A DNA stretch of 64,000 bases, from contig NZ_BBOM01000009.1 in the NCBI RefSeq assembly GCF_000974485.1, forward strand, positions 496,001 through 560,000, read 5' to 3'. The notes below the pieces were generated by a model. That model made no database searches. It was not told where the DNA came from and saw nothing but the letters and a program-made list of their open reading frames with translations. Shown piece by piece: positions 18,231 to 26,064 of the stretch. Every line of letters starts with the position of its first letter. The stretch's first letter is position 1. This stretch comes from Streptomyces sp. NBRC 109706 (GTDB lineage: Bacteria > Actinomycetota > Actinomycetes > Streptomycetales > Streptomycetaceae). The translations under genes and the position numbers were made by a program.

Positions 18231-19236
18231 GGCGGGCGATCCGTTCGACCTTCGGGGTCGACAGGGGCAGATAGTCGTCGGTGGCCAGCGCGACCGAACG
18301 GTCGAGCCGGGCCGCGTTGAAGAAGATCTCACGGTGGGCCAGCAGGTCCGGGTCCACCACCAGGTCCAGGTCGGGGTGGAAGGCGAACGGCAGGATCGAG
18401 CCGCTGACGCTGCCGGCGAGACGTTCGGCCATCTCCCGGGCGGCGAACGACGTCCCCGTGCCGGCGTAGAGGTCCCGCAGCCCGTCCAGGTCGACCTGGC
18501 GGTCGCCCGGCACCACGGCCAGCACGTACTGCCGGTCGCGTTTGCCCAGGGCCACCCGCACCACCAGGCATTTGGCGGCCCGGTCGAGATCGTGGCCGCG
18601 CAGCAGGCTGACGGGCCCCGTCCGGCCCTCCGGCTCGTGGTCGATCAGCCGGAACGCGGCCCGGTTCCTGACCAGCAGCTCAAGCAACCGGCCGTAGGCG
18701 TCCGGCCCGTCGCTCCCGGCGGCGGCCGGCGCCGGGCCCCGGCCGGTCGCCGGGGGCGGGGGCACCGCGTGTCGGAAGGAACGGTCGCAGTAGACGAGCG
18801 GGGCGTGCCGCCCGACCTCGGCCGCCTCCACCCGGCCGATCAGCACGGAGTGGTCGCCACCGTCGACGACCCGTTCGAGGACGCAGGCCACCCGGGCCGT
18901 CGCGTCCGGGATCCCGGGCAGGCCGAACTCCATCGGGACGGCGTCCCCGCCCTGGAACCGGTCCACGCCCGAGGTGGCGAAGCCCAGTGCCACCCGGGCC
19001 TGTTCCTCCGCCAGCACGCTCACCATGAAGCGTCGGGCCGTGGTGAACGCCTCGTAGGTGCTGGCGCCCTTGTCCAGGCAGACCAGCACCAGCGGCGGAT
19101 CGAGGGACAGCGAGCTGAACGAACTCGCGGTGAACCCCCAGCGGCGCCCGAGCGCGTCCACCGTGGTGACCACCGTCACGGGTCCCGGGACCCGGGCCAT
19201 GGCCCGGGTGAACACCTCGGGGGACAGGGACGTCAT
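18199..19236 (-). CDS. Flavin reductase fused to a YbaK/ProX-type aminoacyl-tRNA deacylase domain
   Basis: A 345-aa two-domain protein. Residues about 1-150 are a flavin reductase-like split-barrel domain (PVTVVTTVD, GFTASSFSSLSLDPPL), which supplies reduced flavin to a partner oxygenase or halogenase. After a Pro/Ala-rich linker, residues about 172-335 match the YbaK/EbsC/ProX fold. Visible motifs are the N-terminal DHEPEGRT, a conserved Lys in AAKCLVV, GSILPFAF, and a C-terminal strand ending in DYLPLSTPKVER. YbaK-type proteins hydrolyse mischarged aminoacyl-tRNAs. The combination is unusual. The gene starts 37 nt after the NRPS stop on the same strand, so it is probably in the NRPS operon. 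The C terminus is set by a tandem repeat. Confidence 0.82.
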   Translation of the reverse strand: MTSLSPEVFTRAMARVPGPVTVVTTVDALGRRWGFTASSFSSLSLDPPLVLVCLDKGASTYEAFTTARRFMVSVLAEEQARVALGFATSGVDRFQGGDAVPMEFGLPGIPDATARVACVLERVVDGGDHSVLIGRVEAAEVGRHAPLVYCDRSFRHAVPPPPATGRGPAPAAAGSDGPDAYGRLLELLVRNRAAFRLIDHEPEGRTGPVSLLRGHDLDRAAKCLVVRVALGKRDRQYVLAVVPGDRQVDLDGLRDLYAGTGTSFAAREMAERLAGSVSGSILPFAFHPDLDLVVDPDLLAHREIFFNAARLDRSVALATDDYLPLSTPKVERIARPRPPVDPPAR

Positions 19237-19273
19237 CTGAACTCCTTCGTGGGGCGCGGGCGACCGGGTGGGT

Positions 19274-22200
19274 TCAGGACAGCCACTCGTCCTCCAGCAG
19301 CTCGATCTCCTCCTGTTCCAGATCCGAGAGGGCCAGGTCCGACGGGGTGTGGCCGCCCGCGCCCGTGCCGGCTCCGGCCGCGTGCGCGGCCAGCGCCTCC
19401 AGGACCCGCAGCCAGGTGGCGCCGATCTCCTCGGCCTCCTCCTCGGTGAGCAGCCCGGGGGCGTAGGACCAGGTGGCCACCAACTCCGTGCCGTCCACGC
19501 GCTCCAGGGCGACCGCGTTCAGCTCCAGGCCGTAGGGCGTGCCGGGGCCGGCCCCGTCCGCGATGTCCAGGGTGATCGCCTCCGGCGCGACGGCCCAGTC
19601 GGGGCCCGGCTCCTCGGGCACCGTGACCCGGCCCAGGTAGTTGAAGCCGATCCGGGGCACCGGGAACCGCGCCAGTTCGGGGCCAGCCTCCTCGTCGAGA
19701 TGGCGCAGCAGGCCGAAGCCGATTCCGCTGCCGGGGACGGTGCGCAGCTGTTCCTTGATCCGCTTCAACACCCGCGCGGCGGCCGGACCGCCCGACCACA
19801 GCTCGCTCCAGTGGACCGAGCCGGGGTCGAGTCGCACCGGGTGGAGGCTGGTGAACCAGCCCACCGTGCGCGACAGGTCCGCGTCGCCGATGCTCTCGTC
19901 GCGGCCGTGGCTCTCGACGGCGACCAGTACCGAGGTGGCGGCGCCGCCCAGCCGTCGGCGTCGGTCGACGATCGCCAGGGCCAGGGCGGTCAGCAGCACC
20001 TCGTCGACGCCGCAGCCGAACACCGAGGGCACCTGGGTCAGCACCGGTTCGGCGCGGGCCGCCGGCAGCGTCAGGGTGAGCCGGCGCGGCAGCTGGGTCA
20101 GATGACGTTCCGGATCCACCTCGGGCCCGCCGAGCTGGGCGTCCGGCGCGTTCAACACGTCGATCCAGCAGGGGAGTTCGGCGCGGCGTTCGGGCCGGCG
20201 TGCCTCGGCGGAGAGGTACTCGCCCCAGCGGCGGAACGAGGTGCCTACCGGGGCCGGCTCGGGATCCCGACCGGCCTTGACCGCCTCCCAGGTCACCACC
20301 AGATCGCGCAGCAGGATGCGCCAGGACACGGCGTCGATCACCAGATGGTGGGCCACCAGCAGCAGCCGCCCCGGCAGGTCGGGCCCGGCGTCGAACCAGA
20401 CCGCCCGCACCATCTCCCCGTTCTTCGGGGACAGTTGGGCGCGCGCATCGGCGAGATACGCCCGCATCAGCGATACCAGCGGCATCGCGGCGGTCGGCAG
20501 GACGTCCACCCGGCTGAGCCAGTCGACGCCGGGCCTGGCCTCGGCCGGCGGCACCCGCAGCAGCCAGCGGCCCCGCTCGTCCTCGACGAGCCGGGCGCGC
20601 AGCATGTCGTGGCGGTGGTAGAGGGTGCGCAGCACCTCGGTCAGGTCCGCCAGGTCCATCCCCGCGGGGGTGCGGACCAGCATCAGCTGGCTGAAGGCGT
20701 CGGAGTTCCCGCCGCGCTCGCGCAGGCATTCCATGATCGGGGTGGCGGCGAACTCCCCGACGGGGGAGTCCGACTCCCACCGGTCGGCACCGTCCAGCAC
20801 CTCGACGACGGGCGCGAGCGCGGCCACCGTCGGATGCTCGAACAGATCGTTGACGCCGAACACCAGCCCCTCCTCGCGGGCCCTGGCGACCAGCTGGATC
20901 GAGATGATGCTGTCGCCGCCCAGCTCGAAGAAGCTGTCGTCGATCCCCACCGACGGCAGCCCCAGCACCGTGGCGAAGACCCGGCTGAGGCCCTGCTCCA
21001 GCGGTGTGCGGGGCGCCCGGGAGACGGGGTCGGTGACGAACTCCGGCTCGGGCAGCGCCCCGCGGTCCAGCTTGCCGTTCGGGGTGAGCGGCAGCGCGTC
21101 CAGCACCACGAAAGCGGCGGGCACCATGTACTCGGGCAGCTCCCGGGCGAGATCGGCCCGCAGCGCCGCCACATCCAGTGCGACACCGGCGGCCGACGGC
21201 ACCACATAGCCCACCAGCCTGGTGGTTCCGCCCTGCGCCTCCCCGGCCAGGGCCACGGCCTGACCGACCGCCTCGTGTGCGGTGAGAACGGCCTCGATCT
21301 CGCCCAGTTCGATCCGGAAGCCACGGATCTTGACCTGGTGGTCCACCCGGCCGGCGAAGTCCAGTCGGCCATCGGCCCGCCAGCGGACGACGTCGCCGGT
21401 GCGGTACATCCGCTCCCCGGGGGCGCCGAACGGGCAGGCGACAAACCGTTCCGCCGTCAGCCCCGGCCTCCCGTGATAGCCACGAACCACACCCGCACCC
21501 GCGATATACAGCTCGCCGACCACCCCGGGCGGCACCGGACGCAGCCACCCGTCCAACACATACACCCGGGTGTTGGCGATCGGCCGCCCGATCGACGGCA
21601 CCCCCGACTCGTCCGTCAGATCGGCCGCCGTCGACCAGATCGTGGTCTCCGTCGGCCCGTACAGGTTGGTGACGGAGCCGGCCGACTCCCGCAGCGCGTC
21701 CGCCAGCGCGGGCGGGAACGCCTCACCGCCCACCAGGGCCCGCAGGCCCCGGAGTCGTCGCGGGGCCGTGGCCACCATCGCCTGCCAGAGCGAGGGCGTT
21801 CCCTGCACCGTGCGCGCCCCGGTCTCCTCGGCCAGCGCCAGCAGCGCCTCGGGATCGCGCACGGTGTCCCGGTCGGCGATCACCACGCCGGCGCCGCGCA
21901 GCAGCGGCAGATAGAGCTCCAGCGCGGCGATGTCGAACGACACCGTGGTCACCGCCAGCAGCCTGTCCCCCGGACCCAGGCCGAAGCGGTCGCCCATGTC
22001 CGCAAGGAAGTTGCTCAGCCCACGGTGGGGCACCACCACCCCCTTGGGGCGGCCCGTCGAACCCGACGTGTAGATCACATACGCGGGGTGGTCGGCGGAG
22101 CGCGCTATCCCCGTGTCGGGCCCCGAGGGCGAGGCCAGGGTCAACTCCGCGGCGGTGCCCACCTCGTCGAGCACCAGGGCCGGCACGCCGCTGTCGTCGA

Positions 22201-23509
22201 GCAGCGACGCCGTCTCCTTGGTCACCACCCCCAACACCGGACCCGCATCACCCAACGTGTACGCGATCCGATCCACCGGATGCTCCGGATCCAACGGCAG
22301 ATACGCCGCACCCGTCCGCAACACCGCCAACAACACCACCAACAACTCCACCGAACGCGGCACCGCCACCGCCACCAAACCCTCAGGACCCACCCCACGC
22401 CCCACCAACACCGAAGCCAACCGCCCCGACCACTCAGCCAACTCCCCATACGACAACACCACCCCACCCGACACCACCGCCACCGCATCCGGCGAACGCC
22501 CCACCCACCCCGCGAACAACTCCGACACCCCACCCACCGGAACCACCCGACCCGTCCCGTTCCACCCCACCAACACCCGCTCCCGCTCAACCCCCGACAA
22601 CACCTCCACCTCACTCAACCGCACCCCAGGATCAAACGACACCACCCCCAACAACCGCACCAAACGCCCCACCAACAGCTCGACCGTGGCCTCGTCGAAG
22701 AGATCGGTGCTGTAGTCGACAACGCCGAGCAGACCGCCGGGCTCGCCGCCCGAGTTCTCGCGCTCGCCGAAGGCGAAGTTGAGGTCGAACTTGGCCACGC
22801 CGAGGTCGAGCAGTTCCTCGCGCACCGTGAGACCGCCCAGGTCGGAGCGGACGTCCGGGGTGTTCTGGACGGTCAGCATCACCTGGAACAGCGGATGCCT
22901 GGCCAGCGAGCGTTCGGGGCTGAGCGCGTCCACCAGCCGCTCGAACGGCAGGTCCTGGTGGGCGTAGGCGTCGAGGGCGACCCGGCGGGTGCGGTCGAGC
23001 AGTTCGTCGAACGTCGGATCGCCCGAGAGGTCGTTGCGCAGCACCAGCGTGTTGAGGAAGAGGCCGACCAGGCCCTCGGTCCCCTCGTCCGCGCGTCCGG
23101 CGATGGGGGTGCCCAGGGGGATGTCGTCGCCGGCGCCCAGCTTCGACAGCAGAGCGGCCAGCGCGGCCTGGAGCACCATGGCGAGGCTCGCGCCGCGTGC
23201 CCTGGCCAACGCGGCGAGCCTCTGGTGCAGTTCGGCGCCGAGCGAGCAGTCGATCGTCCGCCCCCGGTAGCTCGCCGTGGCCGGCCTGGGCCGGTCGGTG
23301 GGCAGCGCCAGTTCGTCCGGCAGTCCGGCCAGGGTCTGCTTCCAGTACGTCAGCTGCCGGGACAGCTCGCTGACCTCGACGAGGGGATCATGGATCTCCG
23401 GAAGACGAACGTGCTCGCCGACCGGGACGAATGGGGCTATCTGCTCCAGCTCTTCACCCGCTCCCCGTACGAGCGCCGCACGCTGTTCTTCGAACTGATC
23501 CAGCGACAC
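19274..23509 (-). CDS. Nonribosomal peptide synthetase module, 5'-truncated (partial C-A-PCP-E)
   Basis: An open frame of 1411 residues from the ATG at 23509. The first 42 residues are antisense to the hmaS remnant and match no NRPS sequence. NRPS homology begins near 23,385, inside a condensation domain. The C domain keeps its C-terminal half (LPTDRPRP, HQDLPFERLVD, HPLFQVML) but lacks the HHxxxDG active-site half. Next are an adenylation domain (YTSGSTGRPKG near residue 476, LYGPTETT, NGKLDR), a PCP with LGGDSI (Ser about 867) and a full epimerization domain (HHLVIDAVSW near 1052, GWFTSLHPV, GFNYLGR near 1287). There is no thioesterase, so the peptide would pass to another protein. My manual reading of the A-domain pocket gives DILQLGLIWK, the code I know for glycine, which is odd before an E domain. 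The gene is broken at the 5' end, and condensation by this copy should not work. Confidence 0.9.
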   Translation of the reverse strand: MSLDQFEEQRAALVRGAGEELEQIAPFVPVGEHVRLPEIHDPLVEVSELSRQLTYWKQTLAGLPDELALPTDRPRPATASYRGRTIDCSLGAELHQRLAALARARGASLAMVLQAALAALLSKLGAGDDIPLGTPIAGRADEGTEGLVGLFLNTLVLRNDLSGDPTFDELLDRTRRVALDAYAHQDLPFERLVDALSPERSLARHPLFQVMLTVQNTPDVRSDLGGLTVREELLDLGVAKFDLNFAFGERENSGGEPGGLLGVVDYSTDLFDEATVELLVGRLVRLLGVVSFDPGVRLSEVEVLSGVERERVLVGWNGTGRVVPVGGVSELFAGWVGRSPDAVAVVSGGVVLSYGELAEWSGRLASVLVGRGVGPEGLVAVAVPRSVELLVVLLAVLRTGAAYLPLDPEHPVDRIAYTLGDAGPVLGVVTKETASLLDDSGVPALVLDEVGTAAELTLASPSGPDTGIARSADHPAYVIYTSGSTGRPKGVVVPHRGLSNFLADMGDRFGLGPGDRLLAVTTVSFDIAALELYLPLLRGAGVVIADRDTVRDPEALLALAEETGARTVQGTPSLWQAMVATAPRRLRGLRALVGGEAFPPALADALRESAGSVTNLYGPTETTIWSTAADLTDESGVPSIGRPIANTRVYVLDGWLRPVPPGVVGELYIAGAGVVRGYHGRPGLTAERFVACPFGAPGERMYRTGDVVRWRADGRLDFAGRVDHQVKIRGFRIELGEIEAVLTAHEAVGQAVALAGEAQGGTTRLVGYVVPSAAGVALDVAALRADLARELPEYMVPAAFVVLDALPLTPNGKLDRGALPEPEFVTDPVSRAPRTPLEQGLSRVFATVLGLPSVGIDDSFFELGGDSIISIQLVARAREEGLVFGVNDLFEHPTVAALAPVVEVLDGADRWESDSPVGEFAATPIMECLRERGGNSDAFSQLMLVRTPAGMDLADLTEVLRTLYHRHDMLRARLVEDERGRWLLRVPPAEARPGVDWLSRVDVLPTAAMPLVSLMRAYLADARAQLSPKNGEMVRAVWFDAGPDLPGRLLLVAHHLVIDAVSWRILLRDLVVTWEAVKAGRDPEPAPVGTSFRRWGEYLSAEARRPERRAELPCWIDVLNAPDAQLGGPEVDPERHLTQLPRRLTLTLPAARAEPVLTQVPSVFGCGVDEVLLTALALAIVDRRRRLGGAATSVLVAVESHGRDESIGDADLSRTVGWFTSLHPVRLDPGSVHWSELWSGGPAAARVLKRIKEQLRTVPGSGIGFGLLRHLDEEAGPELARFPVPRIGFNYLGRVTVPEEPGPDWAVAPEAITLDIADGAGPGTPYGLELNAVALERVDGTELVATWSYAPGLLTEEEAEEIGATWLRVLEALAAHAAGAGTGAGGHTPSDLALSDLEQEEIELLEDEWLS
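22205..22680. other. G-rich, C-poor codon-usage patch inside the NRPS gene
   Basis: On the coding (minus) strand this segment uses TTG, GTG, GGG, GGT and CGG codons almost throughout, so the plus strand is very poor in G and T. The flanking NRPS sequence uses the normal C-rich wobble of the window. It spans the end of the C domain, the C-A linker and the first A-domain motifs. Such blocks suggest gene conversion or domain exchange with another module or source. Confidence 0.7.
23370..23400. other. Junction of two 5'-truncated genes (deletion, rearrangement or misassembly)
   Basis: Left of this point the minus-strand NRPS C domain starts in mid-domain. Right of it the plus-strand hmaS starts about 65 codons before its C terminus. 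Both genes lost their 5' parts at the same place. Local sequence holds CCTCGACGAGG (a near-perfect dyad) and GGATCATGGATC (two GGATC copies two bases apart). No insertion sequence or att-like repeat is seen. Confidence 0.8.
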
Positions 23510-23587
23510 GGCGCCAAGAGCTTCGGAAGCTCCAACATCCGGGCGCTGTACGAGGCGGTGGAGCGCGCCCGGACGGCCGACCGGTGA
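23390..23587 (+). pseudogene. hmaS: 4-hydroxymandelate synthase, C-terminal remnant
   Basis: About 65 residues that match only the C-terminal end of the HPPD/hydroxymandelate synthase family: LADRDEWGYLLQLFTRSP, a LFFELIQRHGA segment carrying the last iron-ligand Glu, and FGSSNIRALYEAVERA. Full-length members are about 350 residues, so some 80% is gone, including both iron-binding His residues and the substrate pocket. HmaS would convert 4-hydroxyphenylpyruvate to 4-hydroxymandelate for Hpg synthesis. That role, rather than HPPD, is inferred from the adjoining hmo-hpgT gene, whose GTG overlaps this stop (GTGA). An ATG at 23,390 with GAGGGG just upstream could express the fragment, but it cannot be active. 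Confidence 0.85.
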
Positions 23588-26064
23588 CCGGCCAGGACCC
23601 GGGGCCGCTCAGCCCGCCACCGCTCTCGCTGGACGAGTACGCCGAGCGGGCGCGCCCGCTGGTCGACCCCGCCGTCTGGGACTTCGTCGAGGGCGGAGCC
23701 GGCGAGGAGTGGACGCTCGCCGCCAACCGGTCGGCCTTCGACCGGGTGCGGCTGCGCCCGCGCGTGCTGACCGGGACCGCCGCGTTCGACCTCGGCACCA
23801 CCGTGCTGGGCCGACGGTGGGCGGCCCCGCTGGGCATCGCGCCCATGGCGTACCACACGCTGCTGCACCCCGACGGCGAGACGGCCACCGCCCGCGCCTC
23901 GGGCGCGGCCGGCGTCCCGTTCGTGGTGAGCACGTTCGCCGGCCGGGCCTTCGAGAAGATCGCCGAGGCGGCCGACGCCCCGCTCTGGCTCCAGGTCTAC
24001 TGCTTCCGCGACCGGGAGACGACCAGGCGGCTCGTGGAGCGCGCCGAGCGGGCCGGCTTCGAGGCGGTCGTGCTGACCGTGGACACCCCACGGCTGGGCC
24101 GCCGACTGCGCGATCTCCGCAACGACTTCCGGCTGCCGGCGCACATCACGCCCGTCAACCTGCCGTCGGAGGGCGACTACTCCTCGCCATCCGGGCACAG
24201 CCGCACCGAGTTCGACGCCTCGCTCGACTGGTCGATCGTCGACTGGCTCCGGTCCGTCAGCCGGCTTCCCGTGCTGGTCAAGGGGGTGTTGACGGCGGAG
24301 GACGCCGACCGGGCGATCGGCGCCGGTGTGGACGGCATCGTGGTCTCCAACCACGGCGGCCGGCAACTGGACGGCTCCCCCGCGACGTTCGACGTGCTGG
24401 CCGAGATCGCCGTGGCGGTCGCCGGCCGCTGCGCGCTGCTGCTGGACGGCGGGGTGCGGCGGGGCAGGGACGTCCTGGCGGCCCTCGCCCTGGGCGCCGA
24501 CGGCGTGCTGCTGGGCCGGCCGGTGCTGCACGGCCTGGCCGTCGCCGGCCGGGAGGGCGTGGCGGGGGTGCTGGACACCGTCGTCGCCGAACTGACGGAG
24601 GCCATGGAGCTGACCGGAACCGGCACCGTGAAGGACGCCGGCCCGACGCTGCTGGCCCCGCCGCACTCCCCCGCCACCGTCGAACGACCCACGCCCCGGC
24701 GGCCGGAGCCCCTACTGACGGAGCCGGGCCCGGCGGAGCCACTGCGGCGGGAGGCCCTGCACGGCAGCGTCTCCGATCCGGTGCTGGACACCATGAACTT
24801 CCTGAACGAGATCACCGGCCGCTTCCCCGAGGCCCTTTCGTTCGCCCCCGGCCGACCGTACGAGGGGTTCTACGACACCGAGGAGCTTTTCGCCCATATC
24901 CGCCGCTACGCCGACCATCTGGCCGAGCGGGGCACCTCGGCCGACGGCATCAGGACCGCCCTGCACCAGTACGGTCCGACGGCCGGGTTGATCCGGGACC
25001 TGATCGCCGACTCCCTCCGCGCCGACGAGGGCATCGACGTGGCGCCCGAGTCGATCGTGGTCACGGTCGGCGCCCAGGAGGCCCTGCTGCTGGCCCTGCG
25101 CGCGCTGTTCGCCGAACCGGACGACGTGCTGCTGGTCGCGACCCCCTGCTATGTGGGCGTCACCGGGGCCGCGCTGCTGCTCGACATCCGCGTCCGCCCC
25201 GTGGAGGAGCGGGTCGACGGGATCGACGTCGCCGACCTGGAGGCCGCCATCCGCGCCGAGCGGGCGGCCGGCCGGCGGCCGCGCGCCCTCTATCTGGTGC
25301 CCGACCACTCCAACCCGTCCGGCAACACCGTGCCGCACGGGGTCCGCGAGGAGTTGCTGGAACTGGCCGCCCGGCACGACATCGTGATCCTGGAGGACAG
25401 CCCCTACCGCCTGGTCAGCGCCGGCGCCCAGCAGCCCACCCTGAAGGCGCTCGACCGGGACCGGCGGGTGGTGTACCTGGGATCGTTCGCCAAGTCCGTG
25501 TTCCCCGGCGCCCGCGTCGGCTTCGTCGTCGCCGACCAGCCGGTGCTGGGCCCCACCGGGGAGACGGGACCGCTGGCCGACGAACTCGCCAAGATCAAGA
25601 GCATGGTGACGGTGAACACGCCGGCGCTGAGCCAGGCCGCCGTCGCCGGCGTGCTGCTGGCCTCGCGGGGACGCCTCACGGACTTCAACGCCGCTCCGGC
25701 CAAGCACTACGACGAGGCGCTGCAGGGCGTCCTCGACGAACTGGAGCGCAACTTCCCCGAGGCGGACCGCCGGCGGACCGGGGTGAGTTGGAACCGGCCG
25801 ACGGGCGGCTTCTTCCTCACCGTGCGGGTGCCGTTCGCCGCGGACAACGACGCCCTGCTGCGTTCCGCCCGCGAACACGGCGTCATCTGGACCCCCATGG
25901 CGTACTTCTATCCGGAAGCGGGCGGCGAGCGCGCCATCCGGCTGTCGTTCAGCTCGCTGAACCGCCGGGAGATCGAGGAGGGCATCGGCCGGCTCGCCGC
26001 GTTCATCCGCGCGGAGACGGCGCGCCCCGGCGCCCCCGGAGGCACCACGGGACGGGACACATGA
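23584..26064 (+). CDS. hmo-hpgT: 4-hydroxymandelate oxidase fused to 4-hydroxyphenylglycine aminotransferase
   Basis: An 826-aa bifunctional enzyme. Residues about 1-355 are an FMN-dependent alpha-hydroxy-acid oxidase (Hmo) with the active-site His257 in SNHGGRQLDG, Lys in LVKGVLT and the FMN-binding LLDGGVRRGRD. A Pro-rich linker (about 356-385) leads to residues about 386-826, a fold-type I PLP aminotransferase (HpgT) with Lys637 in GSFAKSVFPGARVGF and DHSNPSGN. Hmo makes 4-hydroxybenzoylformate and HpgT transaminates it to L-4-hydroxyphenylglycine. The GTG start overlaps the hmaS stop, and the stop overlaps the next ATG, giving a coupled Hpg operon. In many Hpg clusters the two enzymes are separate. 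Fused forms exist in some, as far as I recall. Confidence 0.93.
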   Translation: MTGQDPGPLSPPPLSLDEYAERARPLVDPAVWDFVEGGAGEEWTLAANRSAFDRVRLRPRVLTGTAAFDLGTTVLGRRWAAPLGIAPMAYHTLLHPDGETATARASGAAGVPFVVSTFAGRAFEKIAEAADAPLWLQVYCFRDRETTRRLVERAERAGFEAVVLTVDTPRLGRRLRDLRNDFRLPAHITPVNLPSEGDYSSPSGHSRTEFDASLDWSIVDWLRSVSRLPVLVKGVLTAEDADRAIGAGVDGIVVSNHGGRQLDGSPATFDVLAEIAVAVAGRCALLLDGGVRRGRDVLAALALGADGVLLGRPVLHGLAVAGREGVAGVLDTVVAELTEAMELTGTGTVKDAGPTLLAPPHSPATVERPTPRRPEPLLTEPGPAEPLRREALHGSVSDPVLDTMNFLNEITGRFPEALSFAPGRPYEGFYDTEELFAHIRRYADHLAERGTSADGIRTALHQYGPTAGLIRDLIADSLRADEGIDVAPESIVVTVGAQEALLLALRALFAEPDDVLLVATPCYVGVTGAALLLDIRVRPVEERVDGIDVADLEAAIRAERAAGRRPRALYLVPDHSNPSGNTVPHGVREELLELAARHDIVILEDSPYRLVSAGAQQPTLKALDRDRRVVYLGSFAKSVFPGARVGFVVADQPVLGPTGETGPLADELAKIKSMVTVNTPALSQAAVAGVLLASRGRLTDFNAAPAKHYDEALQGVLDELERNFPEADRRRTGVSWNRPTGGFFLTVRVPFAADNDALLRSAREHGVIWTPMAYFYPEAGGERAIRLSFSSLNRREIEEGIGRLAAFIRAETARPGAPGGTTGRDT

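Noticed and set aside
23370..23400. Insertion sequence or att site at the junction
   Set aside because: No transposase, terminal inverted repeats, target duplication or tRNA end was found. Only short GGATC repeats are present.
19274..23509. Hpg as the substrate of the NRPS A domain
   Set aside because: Tempting because of the adjoining Hpg genes, but the pocket residues that I read do not match the Hpg code. Specificity left open, with glycine as the best match.
19268..23587. A 1439-aa plus-strand ORF antisense to the NRPS
   Set aside because: It is open only because of high GC. The translation is Gln/His/Arg/Pro-rich without domains, except for its last 65 residues, which are the hmaS remnant.
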